A stretch of 17,500 bases of DNA. Origin: Trachelipus rathkii. Taxonomy: Eukaryota; Arthropoda; Malacostraca; Isopoda; Trachelipodidae. This document shows, piece after piece, positions 1 through 8,689 of the stretch. The stretch's first letter is position 1. Every line of letters begins with the position of its first letter. Both the position numbers and the translations under genes were made by a program. The notes beneath the pieces were generated by a model, which worked only from the letters and a program-made list of their open reading frames with translations, made no database searches and was not told the DNA's origin. The stretch is from the NCBI GenBank assembly GCA_015478945.1, contig JABUQX010088361.1, positions 17,501 to 35,000 of the forward strand, in the 5' to 3' direction.

Positions 1-60
1 TACCTTTTTGGGCCTTTACCTTTTTGGGCAACCTGAATTTTTTACCTTAACTTTTTTTGG

Positions 61-365
61 GCTTGACCTTTTTTGAGAACCCGGATTTTTTGAGAACCCG
101 GATTTTTTGAGAACCCGGATTTTTTGAGAACCCTGATTTTTTGAGAACCCGGATTTTTTGAGAACCCTAATTTTTTGAGAACCCTAATTTTTTGAGAACC
201 CTAATTTTTTGAGAACCCTAATTTTTTGAGAACCCTAATTTTTTGAGAACCCTAATTTTTTGAGAACCCTAATTTTTTTGAGAACCCAAATTTTTGAGAA
301 CCCTAATTTTTTTGGGAACCCTAATTTTTTGAGAACCCTAATTTTTTCGGCAACCCTAATTTTTT
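61..365. repeat. Satellite of 17-18 bp units, GAGAACCCTAATTTTTT (left copy)
   Basis: About seventeen tandem units of TTTTTTGAGAACCC(TAA or GGA) are visible. Outer units carry CCGGA and inner units CCTAA, so there is a variant gradient along the array. The leading 60 bases hold related CCTTTTTGGG/TTACCTT motifs. The mirror copy is at 8360-8640. A 62-residue open frame at 260-448 runs through the units and is not credible as a gene. Confidence 0.9.
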
Positions 366-414
366 GCAACCCTTCGAAGAAGGGTTGCGCCAAACGGTTG
401 CGTCAGCAACCGTT
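366..414. repeat. Two adjacent perfect hairpins (left copy)
   Basis: 366-388 is GCAACCCTTC, GAA, GAAGGGTTGC: a 10-bp perfect stem with a 3-base loop. 393-414 is AACGGTTGC, GTCA, GCAACCGTT: a 9-bp perfect stem with a 4-base loop. Both stems contain the GCAAC/GTTGC core. They sit exactly at the border between the 17-bp array and the 49-bp array and are preserved without mismatch in the mirror arm. Function unknown. Confidence 0.9.
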
Positions 415-439
415 GTACGTATTACCCCCCCCCAATTTT

Positions 440-735
440 AACCCCTAATTTTCGACCCCGTGGGTCATTTTTGCCCACGGTAATTTTTGGCTACCCTTTG
501 AATACGTGGGCCATTTTGGCCTCACGTTTAATTTTTGCTACCCTTTGGTTCTTCCATGGGTCATTTTTGGCCCACGGTAATTTTTGGCTACCCTTTGGTC
601 TTCCATGGGTCAATTTTGGCCCACGGTAATTTTTGCCTACCCTTTGGTCTTCCATGGGTCAATTTTGACCCACCCTAATTTTCGATCAACCCTTTGGTCT
701 TCCATGGGTCAATTTTGGCCCACGGTAATTTTATC
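440..735. repeat. 49-bp tandem repeat, GTGGGTCAATTTTG...CCTTTGGTCTTCCAT (left copy)
   Basis: About six imperfect units alternate CCATGGGTCAATTTTGGCCC, ACGGTAATTTTTGGCTACCC and TTTGGTCTT. The period is 49 bp, measured in the cleaner mirror copy at about 8015-8280. The open frames at 584-847 and on the mirror strand are by-products of the repeat. Confidence 0.85.
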
Positions 736-1080
736 TTCCTTTAGCGGGGCCTTAGCCCTATTTTTTATGTCTTTACCTTGTTTGACCATGATTATTTCGG
801 TCTTAACCTGTGCCATATTACATGGGTCAATTGGTTGGCCCCGGTAATTTTGGGCATCTTCCTTTAGGGACATAGCCCTATTTTTTGATGTCTTTAACCT
901 TGTTTGACCATGATATTTCGTTTAACCTTGCCAATTACCATGGGTCAAATTTGACCCACGGTAATTTTTTATCCTTCCTTTAGGGACATTAGCCCTTTTT
1001 TGAGTTTACCGTGTTGACATGATATTCGATCCCCCTTTGATATACCATGGGGTCTAATTTTGACCACGCTAACTTGTGGC
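735..1080. repeat. 116-120 bp tandem repeat with a self-complementary core (left copy)
   Basis: About three degenerate units contain TTTAGGGACATAGCCC, GATGTCTTTACCTTGTTTG, ACCATGATATTTCGG and the core CCATGGGTCAAATTTGACCC. The core is nearly its own reverse complement. The mirror copy (about 7645-8015) is cleaner, with unit starts near 7648, 7764 and 7884. Confidence 0.8.
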
Positions 1081-1134
1081 TTTGATTGGTCCCAACCACC
1101 GTAAGAATTATTCTAGTTGATGTTTCTTATTAGT

Positions 1135-1300
1135 TTCATGAATATTAGATGAGTGCCAGGTGAGTTCCAAGTGAGTGCCAATGATTGCCAATGAGTGCCA
1201 ATGATGCCAAGTGAGTGCCAGATGAGAGTTGCCAGTTAGTGCCACATAAGTGCAAGTAAGAGAGTGCCCACATAGTGCCAACTGAGTGCCACTTTTTCCA
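1135..1300. repeat. TGCCA-rich short tandem repeat (left copy)
   Basis: About twelve loosely phased units resemble GTGAGTGCCAA or GAGTGCCA, with a period of 10-11 bp and many unit-length changes. The mirror copy at about 7437-7575 (GGCACTCATT, GGCACTCACTT) is more regular. Confidence 0.85.
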
Positions 1301-1560
1301 AGCCTTTTCTAGGCCTCCCTGAGCTAGATAGCCCTAATAGGTGTCTACCCCTAGCGTTATAGGTATGAGGATTCGGATTGGTGTTATATTACAACTGCTA
1401 GGAGCATTCCTTACTATGAGTTAGTCTTTTTCTAACACTTATACACACTATGACACTTTAAGCGCTTACACTCTCCATAGACAGCTTACCATTAAAGCCA
1501 TATACACTACACTCACACCCACACGCAGATGCACTTCACACTTACACTCACCACACTCGA
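1300..1560. other. Lower-copy interval within the left arm; nothing coding seen
   Basis: This 260-bp stretch (TTTTCCAAGCCTTTTCTAGG through GCACTTCACACTTACACTCA) is not obviously tandem except for TTACACT/CACTATGACACTT motifs near its end. It is matched in the mirror arm at about 7180-7435. No credible coding frame or RNA gene was recognised. Confidence 0.6.
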
Positions 1561-1775
1561 TATTTCTTGATGCCTCAACATTAAATGCCTCAGGCATTGA
1601 TGTCTCAGCATAAATGCCTCAGCATTGATGCCCCCAACTTTGATGCTCCATCATAAATGCCTCACATTGATGCCCAACTTGAAGGTTCATCTTGATGACG
1701 TCATTTGGGATGCCGTTGCATCTTTGAGACCATCTATATTGAGATTCATCTTTGATGAAATCATCTTTTGATGGC
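1560..1775. repeat. GATGCCTCAGCATTAAT tandem repeat (left copy)
   Basis: About ten units of a 15-17 bp motif alternate GATGCCTCAGCATTA and GATGCCCCAACTTT, then change into CATCTTTGATGA(CG)TCAT. The mirror copy is at about 6960-7165. Confidence 0.8.
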
Positions 1776-1879
1776 TCATCTTACCCACATCGTAGAACAG
1801 ATTAAATATTTATGTCTAACCTATGTTAATAAGCTGACACTGGACGCAGCATTGATCTCTCCGCGTGATAAGTCCCACG

Positions 1880-2040
1880 AACCCGCACCCGCAGGTGGCG
1901 ACCCGCCGCGTTCCCTGGCCCTCCGTCGTTGCGCCCGCAGGCGCAATTTTCCGCGTACCGGCCCGCCGCGTTGCGCCCGCAGGCGCATTTTCCGCGTACC
2001 CGCCCGCCGCGTGCGCCCGCAGGCGCAATGTTTCCGCGCC
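1880..2040. repeat. GC-rich 40-42 bp tandem repeat (left copy)
   Basis: Three to four units have the pattern CGCCCGCAGGCGCAAT, TTTCCGCGTACC, GCCCGCCGCG. The GCGCA motif recurs at 1941, 1983 and 2023. It is a sharp island of G+C in strongly A+T-rich DNA and has many CpG. Because 42 is a multiple of three, open frames arise on both strands (for example 1768-2067 plus, 1821-2096 minus). These overlap each other and are low-complexity Arg/Ala/Pro, so I do not call a gene. The mirror copy is at about 6690-6850. Confidence 0.85.
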
Positions 2041-2289
2041 CGAAATGAAATATATATATACATATAAGTCATTATTTTTATTTCATACTTAAACATTTCA
2101 AAGAATTTCTTTTCAAATATAACTATGAGTCATTCATTTTTATTTCATAATTAAACATTTTTATTTAAAAACATTTTCGCGAACCTAAAAACTGTAACTC
2201 ATTACAGACTTATTATTATTATTACTTAAACTTTTTAATTTTATAAATTTTTAAAATTGTATGGTAGAAGAAAGTTCAAAGTGTCGATA

Positions 2290-2920
2290 TAAAATCATTT
2301 TATTTACTTACAACTGCCGAAAATTTTATTAAAAAACATAAACTTTACATACCTTAAAGCAGTAAATCAGAAATCAATAGAGTGTGACCTAACAACCAAG
2401 GGTATTAGTATGGCTTTTGTTTACTGCTTTACTGCTTTGAACTCATGTTTTACTGTTTAACTCATGTTTACTGCTTTAAACTCATATGTTTACTGCTTTA
2501 ACTCATATATTTATTAACATTATTATACCTTAAAGCAGTAAAATCAGTAATTCAATAGAGGTGTTACCTAGCAACATAGGGCTTAGTATGCTTTTGTTTA
2601 CTGCTTTTACTGCTTTAACTCATGTTTGACTGCTTAACTCATATGTTTTACTGCTTTAACTCATATATTTATTAACATTACATACTTAAAGCAGTAAATC
2701 AGATAAATCAATAGAGGTGTGACTTAACACCAAGGGGATTAGGTATGCTGTACTGTTTTACTGCTTACTTTCTGCTTACTGCTTAACTTCTGCTTTTACT
2801 GCTTTTAACTTTCGCCTTTTTATGCTTTAACTTTCTGGCTTTAGCTGATGTTTTAACTTTCTGCTTTACTGTTTTTAACTTTCTGCTTTACTGTTAACTT
2901 CCATTATATTTATAAACATT
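2290..2920. repeat. TACTGCTTTAACTCATG minisatellite with a ~165-bp higher-order unit (left copy)
   Basis: Short units (TTTACTGCTTTAACTCATA, TTTCTGCTTTACTGTTTTAAC) alternate with a longer segment (CCTTAAAGCAGTAAATCAG, AATCAATAGAGGTGTGACC, TAACAACCAAGGG, ATTAGTATGCTTTTG). That longer segment is repeated near 2350, 2530 and 2680, which gives a higher-order period of roughly 165-180 bp. The mirror copy at about 5805-6440 shows a clean 21-bp period at 5821-5960. The minus open frame at 5782-5970 is that repeat translated. Confidence 0.85.
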
Positions 2921-3110
2921 ATGTTTTCTTTTATTTTGTTTTATACTTTTTATTTTATTCTTTTTTCTTTTTATTTTATTTTTATTTTTTACTTTTATAT
3001 TATTTATTTTGTTTTAATACTTTTTATTTTATTCTTTTTATTTCTTTTTATTTTATTTATTATTTTACTTTTTATTATTTTATTTTAGTATTTTTTATAT
3101 ACTTAGTGTT
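2920..3110. repeat. TTTTATTTT low-complexity tract (left copy)
   Basis: About 190 bases are almost entirely T and A in TTTTATTTTATT-like runs. The mirror copy is at about 5590-5800. No gene is visible. Confidence 0.9.
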
Positions 3111-3149
3111 ATACTTCATGCCCTATTGTCTATTATTTTGGAACACCAT

Positions 3150-3158
3150 ACACATCCG

Positions 3159-3190
<32 letters not shown>

Positions 3191-3640
3191 CACACACACA
3201 CACACTTACACTTATACCACACATTCACTATGACACTTCATACCCACCATGCACATTGGCACTACATTATACCCGATAGCACACTACATTACACTTATAC
3301 ACACACAACACACAGATTTTACTACACAAATTTACTTACACTCACAACAGATTTACTTACCACACACAGCACACACACCAGATTATACCTACACACGATT
3401 TACTTACACTTCACACAGATTTAATTAACATCTCACACACAGATTTACTTACCACACACACACACACACACACCACACACACACACACAGTTTTACTTAC
3501 ACACACAGATTTACTTACAGTTCACACACAGATTTACTTACAACACCACACACACACACACACACACAACACCCACACACATACAGACACGCACACTCAC
3601 TTACACACCCACACCCACGCACAACCCTCACTTACACATA
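3150..3640. repeat. CA microsatellite and ACACAGATTTACTTAC repeats (left copy)
   Basis: Runs of (CA)n alternate with CACACAGATTTACTTACA units. The mirror copy at about 5105-5565 reads (TG)n with GTAAGTAAATCTGTGTG. A 64-residue Thr/His-rich open frame at 3230-3424 is microsatellite-derived. Confidence 0.9.
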
Positions 3641-4250
3641 TAACGTATAATTTATTAAAACAATTTATGTTTTAATTAAAAACACCTACATTTATATTAC
3701 TCATTCAAATTTAAACTAAAAATTATTTCAAAGTTTTTCTTAAAACTTCTATAATAAATCAATCAGTGATCTTTGAACAAAGAATTTATTATTAACTGTT
3801 AATACTTTTTGTTTATAAATTTTATAAACTAACAAGTTTTAAAATAACTTTTACTATAAAAACAAATTTTGAAATTTTATTAAAAAACATATATTTCGTA
3901 CCTTAAAGCAATAAATCAGTAAATCAGTAAGGTCAGCCCCTTGCACCCCTCTACACCAAGCTATGCCACGTTGTTCTATTTGACTTACTTGCGTTTACTC
4001 CATCTTTAGCGATGTAATAAGTATTAAACAATACAAAATAATCTTCTCGCTAAACATAACATGTATGTTATAAAATCATCTAAGTTTTTATTTAAAAATA
4101 ACAATTATTCACTTACATTTATATTATTCGCTCGATGTTAACTAAAAATATTTCAAAGTTTTTTAAATAATTCGGATTTTCTTTATTATTATCTATGTAC
4201 ATTGACAATCCAACACGAGAAAACACAACAACCCGCACTCGTTACAGATA
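3640..4250. other. A+T-rich lower-copy DNA near the palindrome tip; nothing coding seen
   Basis: This interval lacks strong tandem structure. A recognisable landmark is GGTCAGCCCCTTGCACCCCT to CTATGCCACGTTGTTCTATT (3930-3982), matched in the other arm at about 4776-4826. The AAATATTTCAAAGTTTTT motif occurs twice, near 3725 and 4147. No open frame above 60 codons and no RNA gene were recognised. The mirror is about 4505-5100. Confidence 0.65.
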
Positions 4251-4297
4251 CGAAACTGACCTCTCTCTGTAAAATGGGTTGAAATAACTACTTTAGC

Positions 4298-4346
4298 CCT
4301 AAATTTAGGATAATCCTTTTTGTACCCCGGGGCGATTTAGGCCTAA
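4298..4346. repeat. Cluster of small perfect palindromes at the arm tip
   Basis: In 49 bases there are four self-complementary elements: CCTAAATTTAGG (4298-4309), AGGATAATCCT (4307-4317, one-base centre), CCCCGGGG (4325-4332) and TTAGGCCTAA (4337-4346). The segment is repeated in inverted orientation at 4408-4457. It lies between inverted copies of the 40-bp motif at 4253-4291 and 4347-4386. Confidence 0.85.
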
Positions 4347-4407
4347 CGTAGTTATTGCACCACATTTTACAGAAAAAGGTCAGTTTGAAATATATTTTGA
4401 CCTGGTA
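4347..4407. other. Spacer between the palindrome arms
   Basis: These 61 bases separate the two arms. They are not unique: 4347-4386 (CGTAGTTATTGCACCACATT...GGTCAGTTT) is a diverged copy of 4461-4501, and the inverse of 4253-4291. The centre therefore holds three copies of one 40-bp motif, one inverted and two direct, around a 55-bp segment. Only about 20 bases (4387-4407) are private to the spacer. Confidence 0.85.
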
Positions 4408-5104
4408 TTAGGTCTAAATCGCCCCGGGGTACAAAAAGGATTATCCTAAATTTAGGCCTAAAGTAGTTATTTCAACACATTTTACAGAGAGAGGTCAGTT
4501 TCGTATCTGTAAGGAGTGCGGGTTGTTGTGTTTTCTCGTGGTTGGATTGTCAAGTACATAGATAATAATAAAGAAAATCCAAATTATTTAAAAAACTTTG
4601 AAATATTTTTAGTTAACATCGAGCGAATAATATAAATGTAAGTGAATAATTGTTATTTTTAAATAAAAACTTAGAATGATTTTAATAAAATACATGTTAT
4701 GTTAGCAGAGAAGAACTTATTTTGTTATTTTTATACTTATTACATCGCTAAAGATGATGTAAAGCAATAAGTCAATAGAACAAAACGTGGCATAGCTTGG
4801 TGTAGAGGGGTGCTAGGGGCTGACCTTACTGATTTTCTGATTTATTGCTTTAAGGTACGTAAAATATTTGTTTTTAAAATTTCATAAAATTTTACTAAAA
4901 GTTATTTTAAAACTTTAGTTATAAATTTATAAACAAAAAGTATTAACGGTTAATAATAAATCTTTGTTCAAAGATGATGATTTATTATAGAAGTTTAAGA
5001 AACTTTGAAATATTTTTAGTTATATTTGAATGAATAATATAAATGTACGTGTTTAAATTAAAAAACATTAAAATTTTTTTAATAAATTATCACGTTATAT
5101 GTGT

Positions 5105-5565
5105 AAGTGACGTGTGCGTGGTGTGGTGTGTAAGTGAGTGTGCGTGTGTGTGTTAGTGTGTGTGGTGTGTGTTGTGTGTGTGTTGTTGTGTGTAAGTAAA
5201 ATGCATGTGTGTGAGTGTAAGTAATTCTGTGTGTGTAAGTAAATCTGTGTGTGTGTGTGTGTGTTAAGTATGTTATGTTCGTAGTTTAAGTAAATCTGAC
5301 TTGTGATGTAAGTAAATCTGTGTGTAAGTAAATCTGTGTTGTGTGTGTGTAAGTAAATCTGTTGAGTTGTAAGTTAAATCTGTTTGTAAAGTAAATCTAG
5401 TGGTTGTGTGTGGTTATAAGTGTAAATGTAATGTCTATGGGTAAATGTAGGTGTCATAGGCATGTGGGTATAAGTGTCATAGTGAATGTGTGTATTAAGT
5501 GTAAGTGTGTGTGTGTGTGGTGTGTGTGTGTGTGTGTGTGTGTGGGTGTGTATGTGTGTTCTAAT
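5105..5565. repeat. TG microsatellite and GTAAGTAAATCTGTGTG repeats (right copy)
   Basis: This is the mirror of 3150-3640, with (TG)n runs up to about 30 bases near 5505-5560. The plus open frame at 5404-5592 (Cys/Val-rich) is a translation of the microsatellite, not a gene. Confidence 0.9.
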
Positions 5566-5589
5566 ATAATAATAACAATAGGCATGAAG

Positions 5590-5800
5590 TAAATAACACT
5601 AGTATAATAATAAAATAATAAAAATAAAATATAATAAAAGTTAAAATAATAAATATTAAAAAATAAAAAGAATAAAAGAATAAAAAAATAAAAGGGATTA
5701 AAAACAAACTAAAATGAGAGTAAAGTTTAAAGAATAAATTAAAGAAAAAATAAAAAGAATAAAAGAATAAAATAAAAAGTATTAAAACAAAATAAAAAAC
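5590..5800. repeat. AATAAAATAAAA low-complexity tract (right copy)
   Basis: This is the mirror of 2920-3110 and is composed almost only of A and T with scattered G. No gene is visible. Confidence 0.88.
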
Positions 5801-5804
5801 ATAA

Positions 5805-6440
5805 TGTTAATAAATATATGAGTTAAAACGGTAAAGCAGAAAGTTAAAACAGTAAAGCAGAAAGTTAAAACAGTAAAGCAGAAAGTTAAAGCAGTAAAGC
5901 AGAAAGTTAAAAAAGCAGTAAAGCAGGAAGTTAAAGCAGTAAAGCAGAAAGTTAAAGCGGTAAAGAACATTAAAACAAAAGCATACTAATCCCCCCTTGG
6001 TTTAGGTCACCACTCTACTTCGATTTATTGTTTTTCATGTTTATTTTATAATGTTAAATAAATATTAGTTTAAAGCAGTAAAACATAGAGTTAAAGCAGT
6101 AAAACATGAGTTAAAGCAGTTAAAGCAGTAAAACAAAAGCATACTAAGCCCTATGTTGCTAGGTCACACCTCTATTGATTACTATTACTGCTTTAAGTAT
6201 ATATGTTAATAAATATATGAGTTAAAGCAGTAAAACATATGAGTTAAAGCAGTAAAACATGAGTTAAAGCAGTAAAACATGAGTTAAAGTCAGTAAAGCA
6301 GTTAAACAAAAAGAATATAATTACCCCCTGGTGTTAGGTCACCACCTCTATGATCTTTTCTTGATATTACTGCTTTAAGTATGTAAAGTTTATGTTTTTA
6401 ATAAATATCTTACAGTTGTAGTAAAATAAAATGAATATAT
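5805..6440. repeat. GCAGTAAAGCAGAAAGTTAAA minisatellite (right copy)
   Basis: This is the mirror of 2290-2920. Units begin at 5821, 5842 and 5863, a 21-bp period. Further out they become AGTTAAAGCAGTAAAACATG, interrupted by the longer segment with CTCTATTGATT and GTTGCTAGGTCACACC (near 5990, 6150 and 6325). Confidence 0.85.
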
Positions 6441-6690
6441 ATCAGACCCTGGATTTTTTCTTCTTACATACAAGTTTTAAAAATTTATTAAAATTAAAAA
6501 GTATTAAGTAAAAAAATAAAAGATGTCTGTAATGAGTTACAGTTTTACGTTCGCGAAAATGTTTTTAATTAAAAATGTTTAAGTATGAAAAAAAAATGAA
6601 TGACTCATAGTATATTTGAAAGAAATTCTTTTGAAATGTTAAGTATGAAATAAAAAATGAATGACTTTATTAGTATATATATATATATAG
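6440..6690. other. A+T-rich stretch of the right arm; nothing coding seen
   Basis: This is the mirror of about 2040-2290. It contains a direct repeat of AAGTATGAAA...AAAATGAATGACT (near 6580 and 6640) followed by a short (TA)n run at 6675-6690. The overlapping open frames reaching in from the GC-rich block are on both strands and are repeat artefacts. Confidence 0.6.
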
Positions 6691-6850
6691 CGTGGGAATA
6701 TTGCGCCTGCGGGCTGCACGCGGCGGGCGGGTACGCGGAAATATTGCGCCTGCGGCGCACGCGGCGGCGGGTTACGCGGAAAAAATTGCGCCTGCGGAGG
6801 CACGCGGCGGGCGGAACGCGGGCGGGTCGCACCTGCAGGTGCGGGGTTGT
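6690..6850. repeat. GC-rich 42-bp tandem repeat (right copy)
   Basis: TTGCGCCTGCGG recurs at 6701, 6744 and 6786 (periods 43 and 42), followed by a diverged unit with CGCACCTGCAGGTGCGGG, whose core GCACCTGCAGGTGC is a perfect 14-bp palindrome. It is the mirror of 1880-2040. Open frames here on both strands (6605-6904) are rejected as genes. Confidence 0.87.
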
Positions 6851-6959
6851 GGGACTTCACGCGGAGAGATCAGGCTGCGTCCAGGTGATCAGCTTATAAC
6901 ATAGGTTAGACATTAATGATTAACTCGTGTTTCTACGGATGTGGGTGTAGAGATGACAC

Positions 6960-7165
6960 AAAGATGATTTCATCAAAGATGAATTATCAATATAGTAGAT
7001 GGTATCAAAGATGACGCCATCAAAGATGAGTCATTAAAGATGAACCTTCAAAGTTGAGGGCATCAATGCTGAGGCATTATGATTGGGAGCATCAAAAGTT
7101 GGGGCACAATGCCTGAGGCATTATGTGAGACATCATGCTGAGGCATTAATGTTGAGGCATCAAAA
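6960..7165. repeat. TTAATGCTGAGGCATCA tandem repeat (right copy)
   Basis: This is the mirror of 1560-1775, with GATGAxxxATCAAAGATGA units passing into GCATCAATGCTGAGGCATTA units. Confidence 0.82.
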
Positions 7166-7435
7166 AATCGAGTGTGTGAGTTAAGTGTAAGTGCAGATCT
7201 GCGTGTGGGGTGAGTTTAAGTGTTTATGGTTTAATGTAAGTGTCTATGGAGAGTGTAAGCGCTTATAAGTGTCATAGTGTGTATAAGTGTTAGAAAAAGA
7301 CTAACTCATAGTAGGAAGCATCCTAGCAGGTTGTAATATACACCAATCGAATCCTCATACCTTATAACCTAGGGGTAGACACCCATATTAGGGCTATTCT
7401 AGGCTCAGGGGAGGCTAGAAAAGGCTTGAAAAAAG
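7165..7435. other. Lower-copy interval within the right arm; nothing coding seen
   Basis: This is the mirror of 1300-1560. It includes GTAAGTGTCTATGGAGAGTG and CCTCATACCTTATAACCTAG landmarks. No gene was recognised. Confidence 0.6.
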
Positions 7436-7436
7436 T

Positions 7437-7575
7437 GGCACTCAGTTGGCACTATGTGGCACTCACTTGGCACTATGTGGCACTCACTTGGCACTCATTG
7501 GCACTCACTTGGCACTCATTGGCACTCATTGGCACTCATTGGCACTCACTTGGCACTCACCTGGCACTCATCTAA
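7437..7575. repeat. GGCACTCATT short tandem repeat (right copy)
   Basis: About thirteen units of (T)TGGCACTCA(C/T)T have a period of 10-11 bp, more regular than the left copy at 1135-1300. Confidence 0.9.
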
Positions 7576-7644
7576 TACTCATAGAACACTAATAGAACAT
7601 CACTAGATACTTCTTACGGTGGTTGGGAACCATCAAAGCCATCA

Positions 7645-8015
7645 AGTTAGCGTGGGTCAAAATTGACCCATGGTATATGGCAAGGTCAAGACCGAAATAT
7701 CATGGTCAAACAAGGTTAAGACATCAAAAAAGGGCTATGTCCCTAAAGGAAGGATAAAAAATTACCGTGGGTCAAATTTGACCCATGGTATATGGCAAGG
7801 TTAAAACCGAAATATCATGGTCAAACAAGGTAAAGACATCAAAAAATAGGGCTATGTCCCTAAAGGAAGGATGCCCAAAAATTACCGTGGGCCAAAAATG
7901 ACCCATGGTATATGGCAAGGTTAAGACCGAAATATCATGGTCAAACAAGGGAAAGAACATCAAAAAATAGGGCTTAAGCCCCTAAAGAAGATAAAAATTT
8001 ACCGTGGGCAAAATT
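7645..8015. repeat. 116-120 bp tandem repeat (right copy)
   Basis: Three units each contain GTGGGTCAAATTTGACCCAT, GGTATATGGCAAGGTTAA, CCGAAATATCATGGTCAAAC and AGGGCTATGTCCCTAAAGGA. The last part has its own small inverted repeat, AGGGCTATGTCCCT. The minus open frame at 7772-7963 spans two units because 120 is divisible by three. Confidence 0.88.
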
Positions 8016-8280
8016 ACCCATGGAATACCAAAGGGTTGATCGAAAATTAGGGTGGGTCAAAAATTGACCCATGGAAGACCAAGGGTAGGCAAAAATTACC
8101 GTGGGCCAAAATTGACCCATGGAAGACCAAAGGGTAGCCAAAAATTACCGTGGGTCAAAATTGACCCATGGAAGACCAAAGGGTAGCCAAAAATTAACGT
8201 GGGCCAAAAATGACCCACGGAAGACCAAAGGGTAGCCAAAAATTACCGTGGGCAAAAATGACCCACGGTCGAAAAAATTA
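8015..8280. repeat. 49-bp tandem repeat (right copy)
   Basis: Units start at 8101, 8150 and 8199 (GTGGG(C/T)CAAAAATGACCCA, TGGAAGACCAAAGGGTAGCC, AAAAATTACC), giving an exact 49-bp period. It is the mirror of 440-735. Confidence 0.9.
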
Positions 8281-8310
8281 GGGGGCATAAAATAGGGGGG
8301 TAATACGTAC

Positions 8311-8359
8311 AACGGTTGCTGACGCAACCGTTTGGCGCAACCCTTCTTCGAAGGGTTGC
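8311..8359. repeat. Two adjacent perfect hairpins (right copy)
   Basis: 8311-8332 is AACGGTTGC, TGAC, GCAACCGTT. 8337-8359 is GCAACCCTTC, TTC, GAAGGGTTGC. Both stems are perfect and identical to those of the left arm at 366-414. Confidence 0.92.
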
Positions 8360-8640
8360 AAAAAATTAGGGTTCTCAAAAAATTAGGGTTCTCAAAAAAT
8401 TAGGGTTGTCAAAAAATTAGGGTTCTCAAAAAATTTGGGTTCTCAAAAAATTAGGGTTCTCAAAAATTAGGGTTCTCAAAAAATAGGGTTCTCAAAAAAA
8501 TTTAGGGTTCTCAAAAAAATTTGGGTTCTCAAAAAATCCGGGTTCTCAAAAAATCAGGGTTCTCAAAAAATCCGGATTCTCAAAAAATCCGGGTTCTCAA
8601 AAAATCCGGGTTCTCAAAAAAGGTCAAGCCCAAAAAAAAG
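8360..8640. repeat. AAAAAATTAGGGTTCTC satellite (right copy)
   Basis: About sixteen units of 17-18 bp. Inner units read TTAGGGTTCTC and outer units TCCGGGTTCTC. It is the mirror of 61-365. Confidence 0.9.
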
Positions 8641-8689
8641 TTAAGGTAAAAAATTCAGGTTGCCCAAAAAGGTAAAGGCCCAAAAAGGT

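Larger units (their letters stand above)
1..4346. repeat. Left arm of a giant inverted repeat (palindrome)
   Basis: This stretch is the reverse complement, block by block, of 4408-8690. The outermost bases 1-48 (TACCTTTTTGGGCC... to ...TTTTTTACCTT) match 8643-8690 read backwards, and the inner end ...GGCGATTTAGGCCTAA (4331-4346) matches 4408-4423 with one mismatch. Between them every satellite block appears in mirror order. The arm reaches base 1, so its outer end is not seen. Where I compared long stretches near the tip (4140-4300 against 4460-4620) the arms agree at about 96-97%, with single-base indels as well as substitutions. No open frame in it looks like a gene: the short open frames follow tandem periods divisible by three. 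Confidence 0.93.

Noticed and set aside
1768..2096. Overlapping open frames of 70-99 codons on both strands in the GC-rich block
   Set aside because: They follow a 42-bp tandem repeat whose period is divisible by three, are low-complexity Arg/Ala/Pro, and exist on both strands at once.
5782..5970. Cys/Phe-rich repetitive peptide resembling a membrane protein
   Set aside because: It is a translation of the 21-bp GCAGTAAAGCAGAAAGTTAAA minisatellite.
6605..6904. Mirror set of open frames on both strands
   Set aside because: Same cause as in the left arm: the repeat period keeps the frames open; no domain or start context supports them.
7437..7575. Regular short repeats that could suggest a CRISPR array
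   Set aside because: The units are contiguous 10-11 bp tandem copies without unique spacers, in eukaryotic DNA.
7772..7963. 63-codon minus-strand frame with an internal duplicated block (DHDISVLTLPYTMG)
   Set aside because: It is a 120-bp satellite translated over two units.
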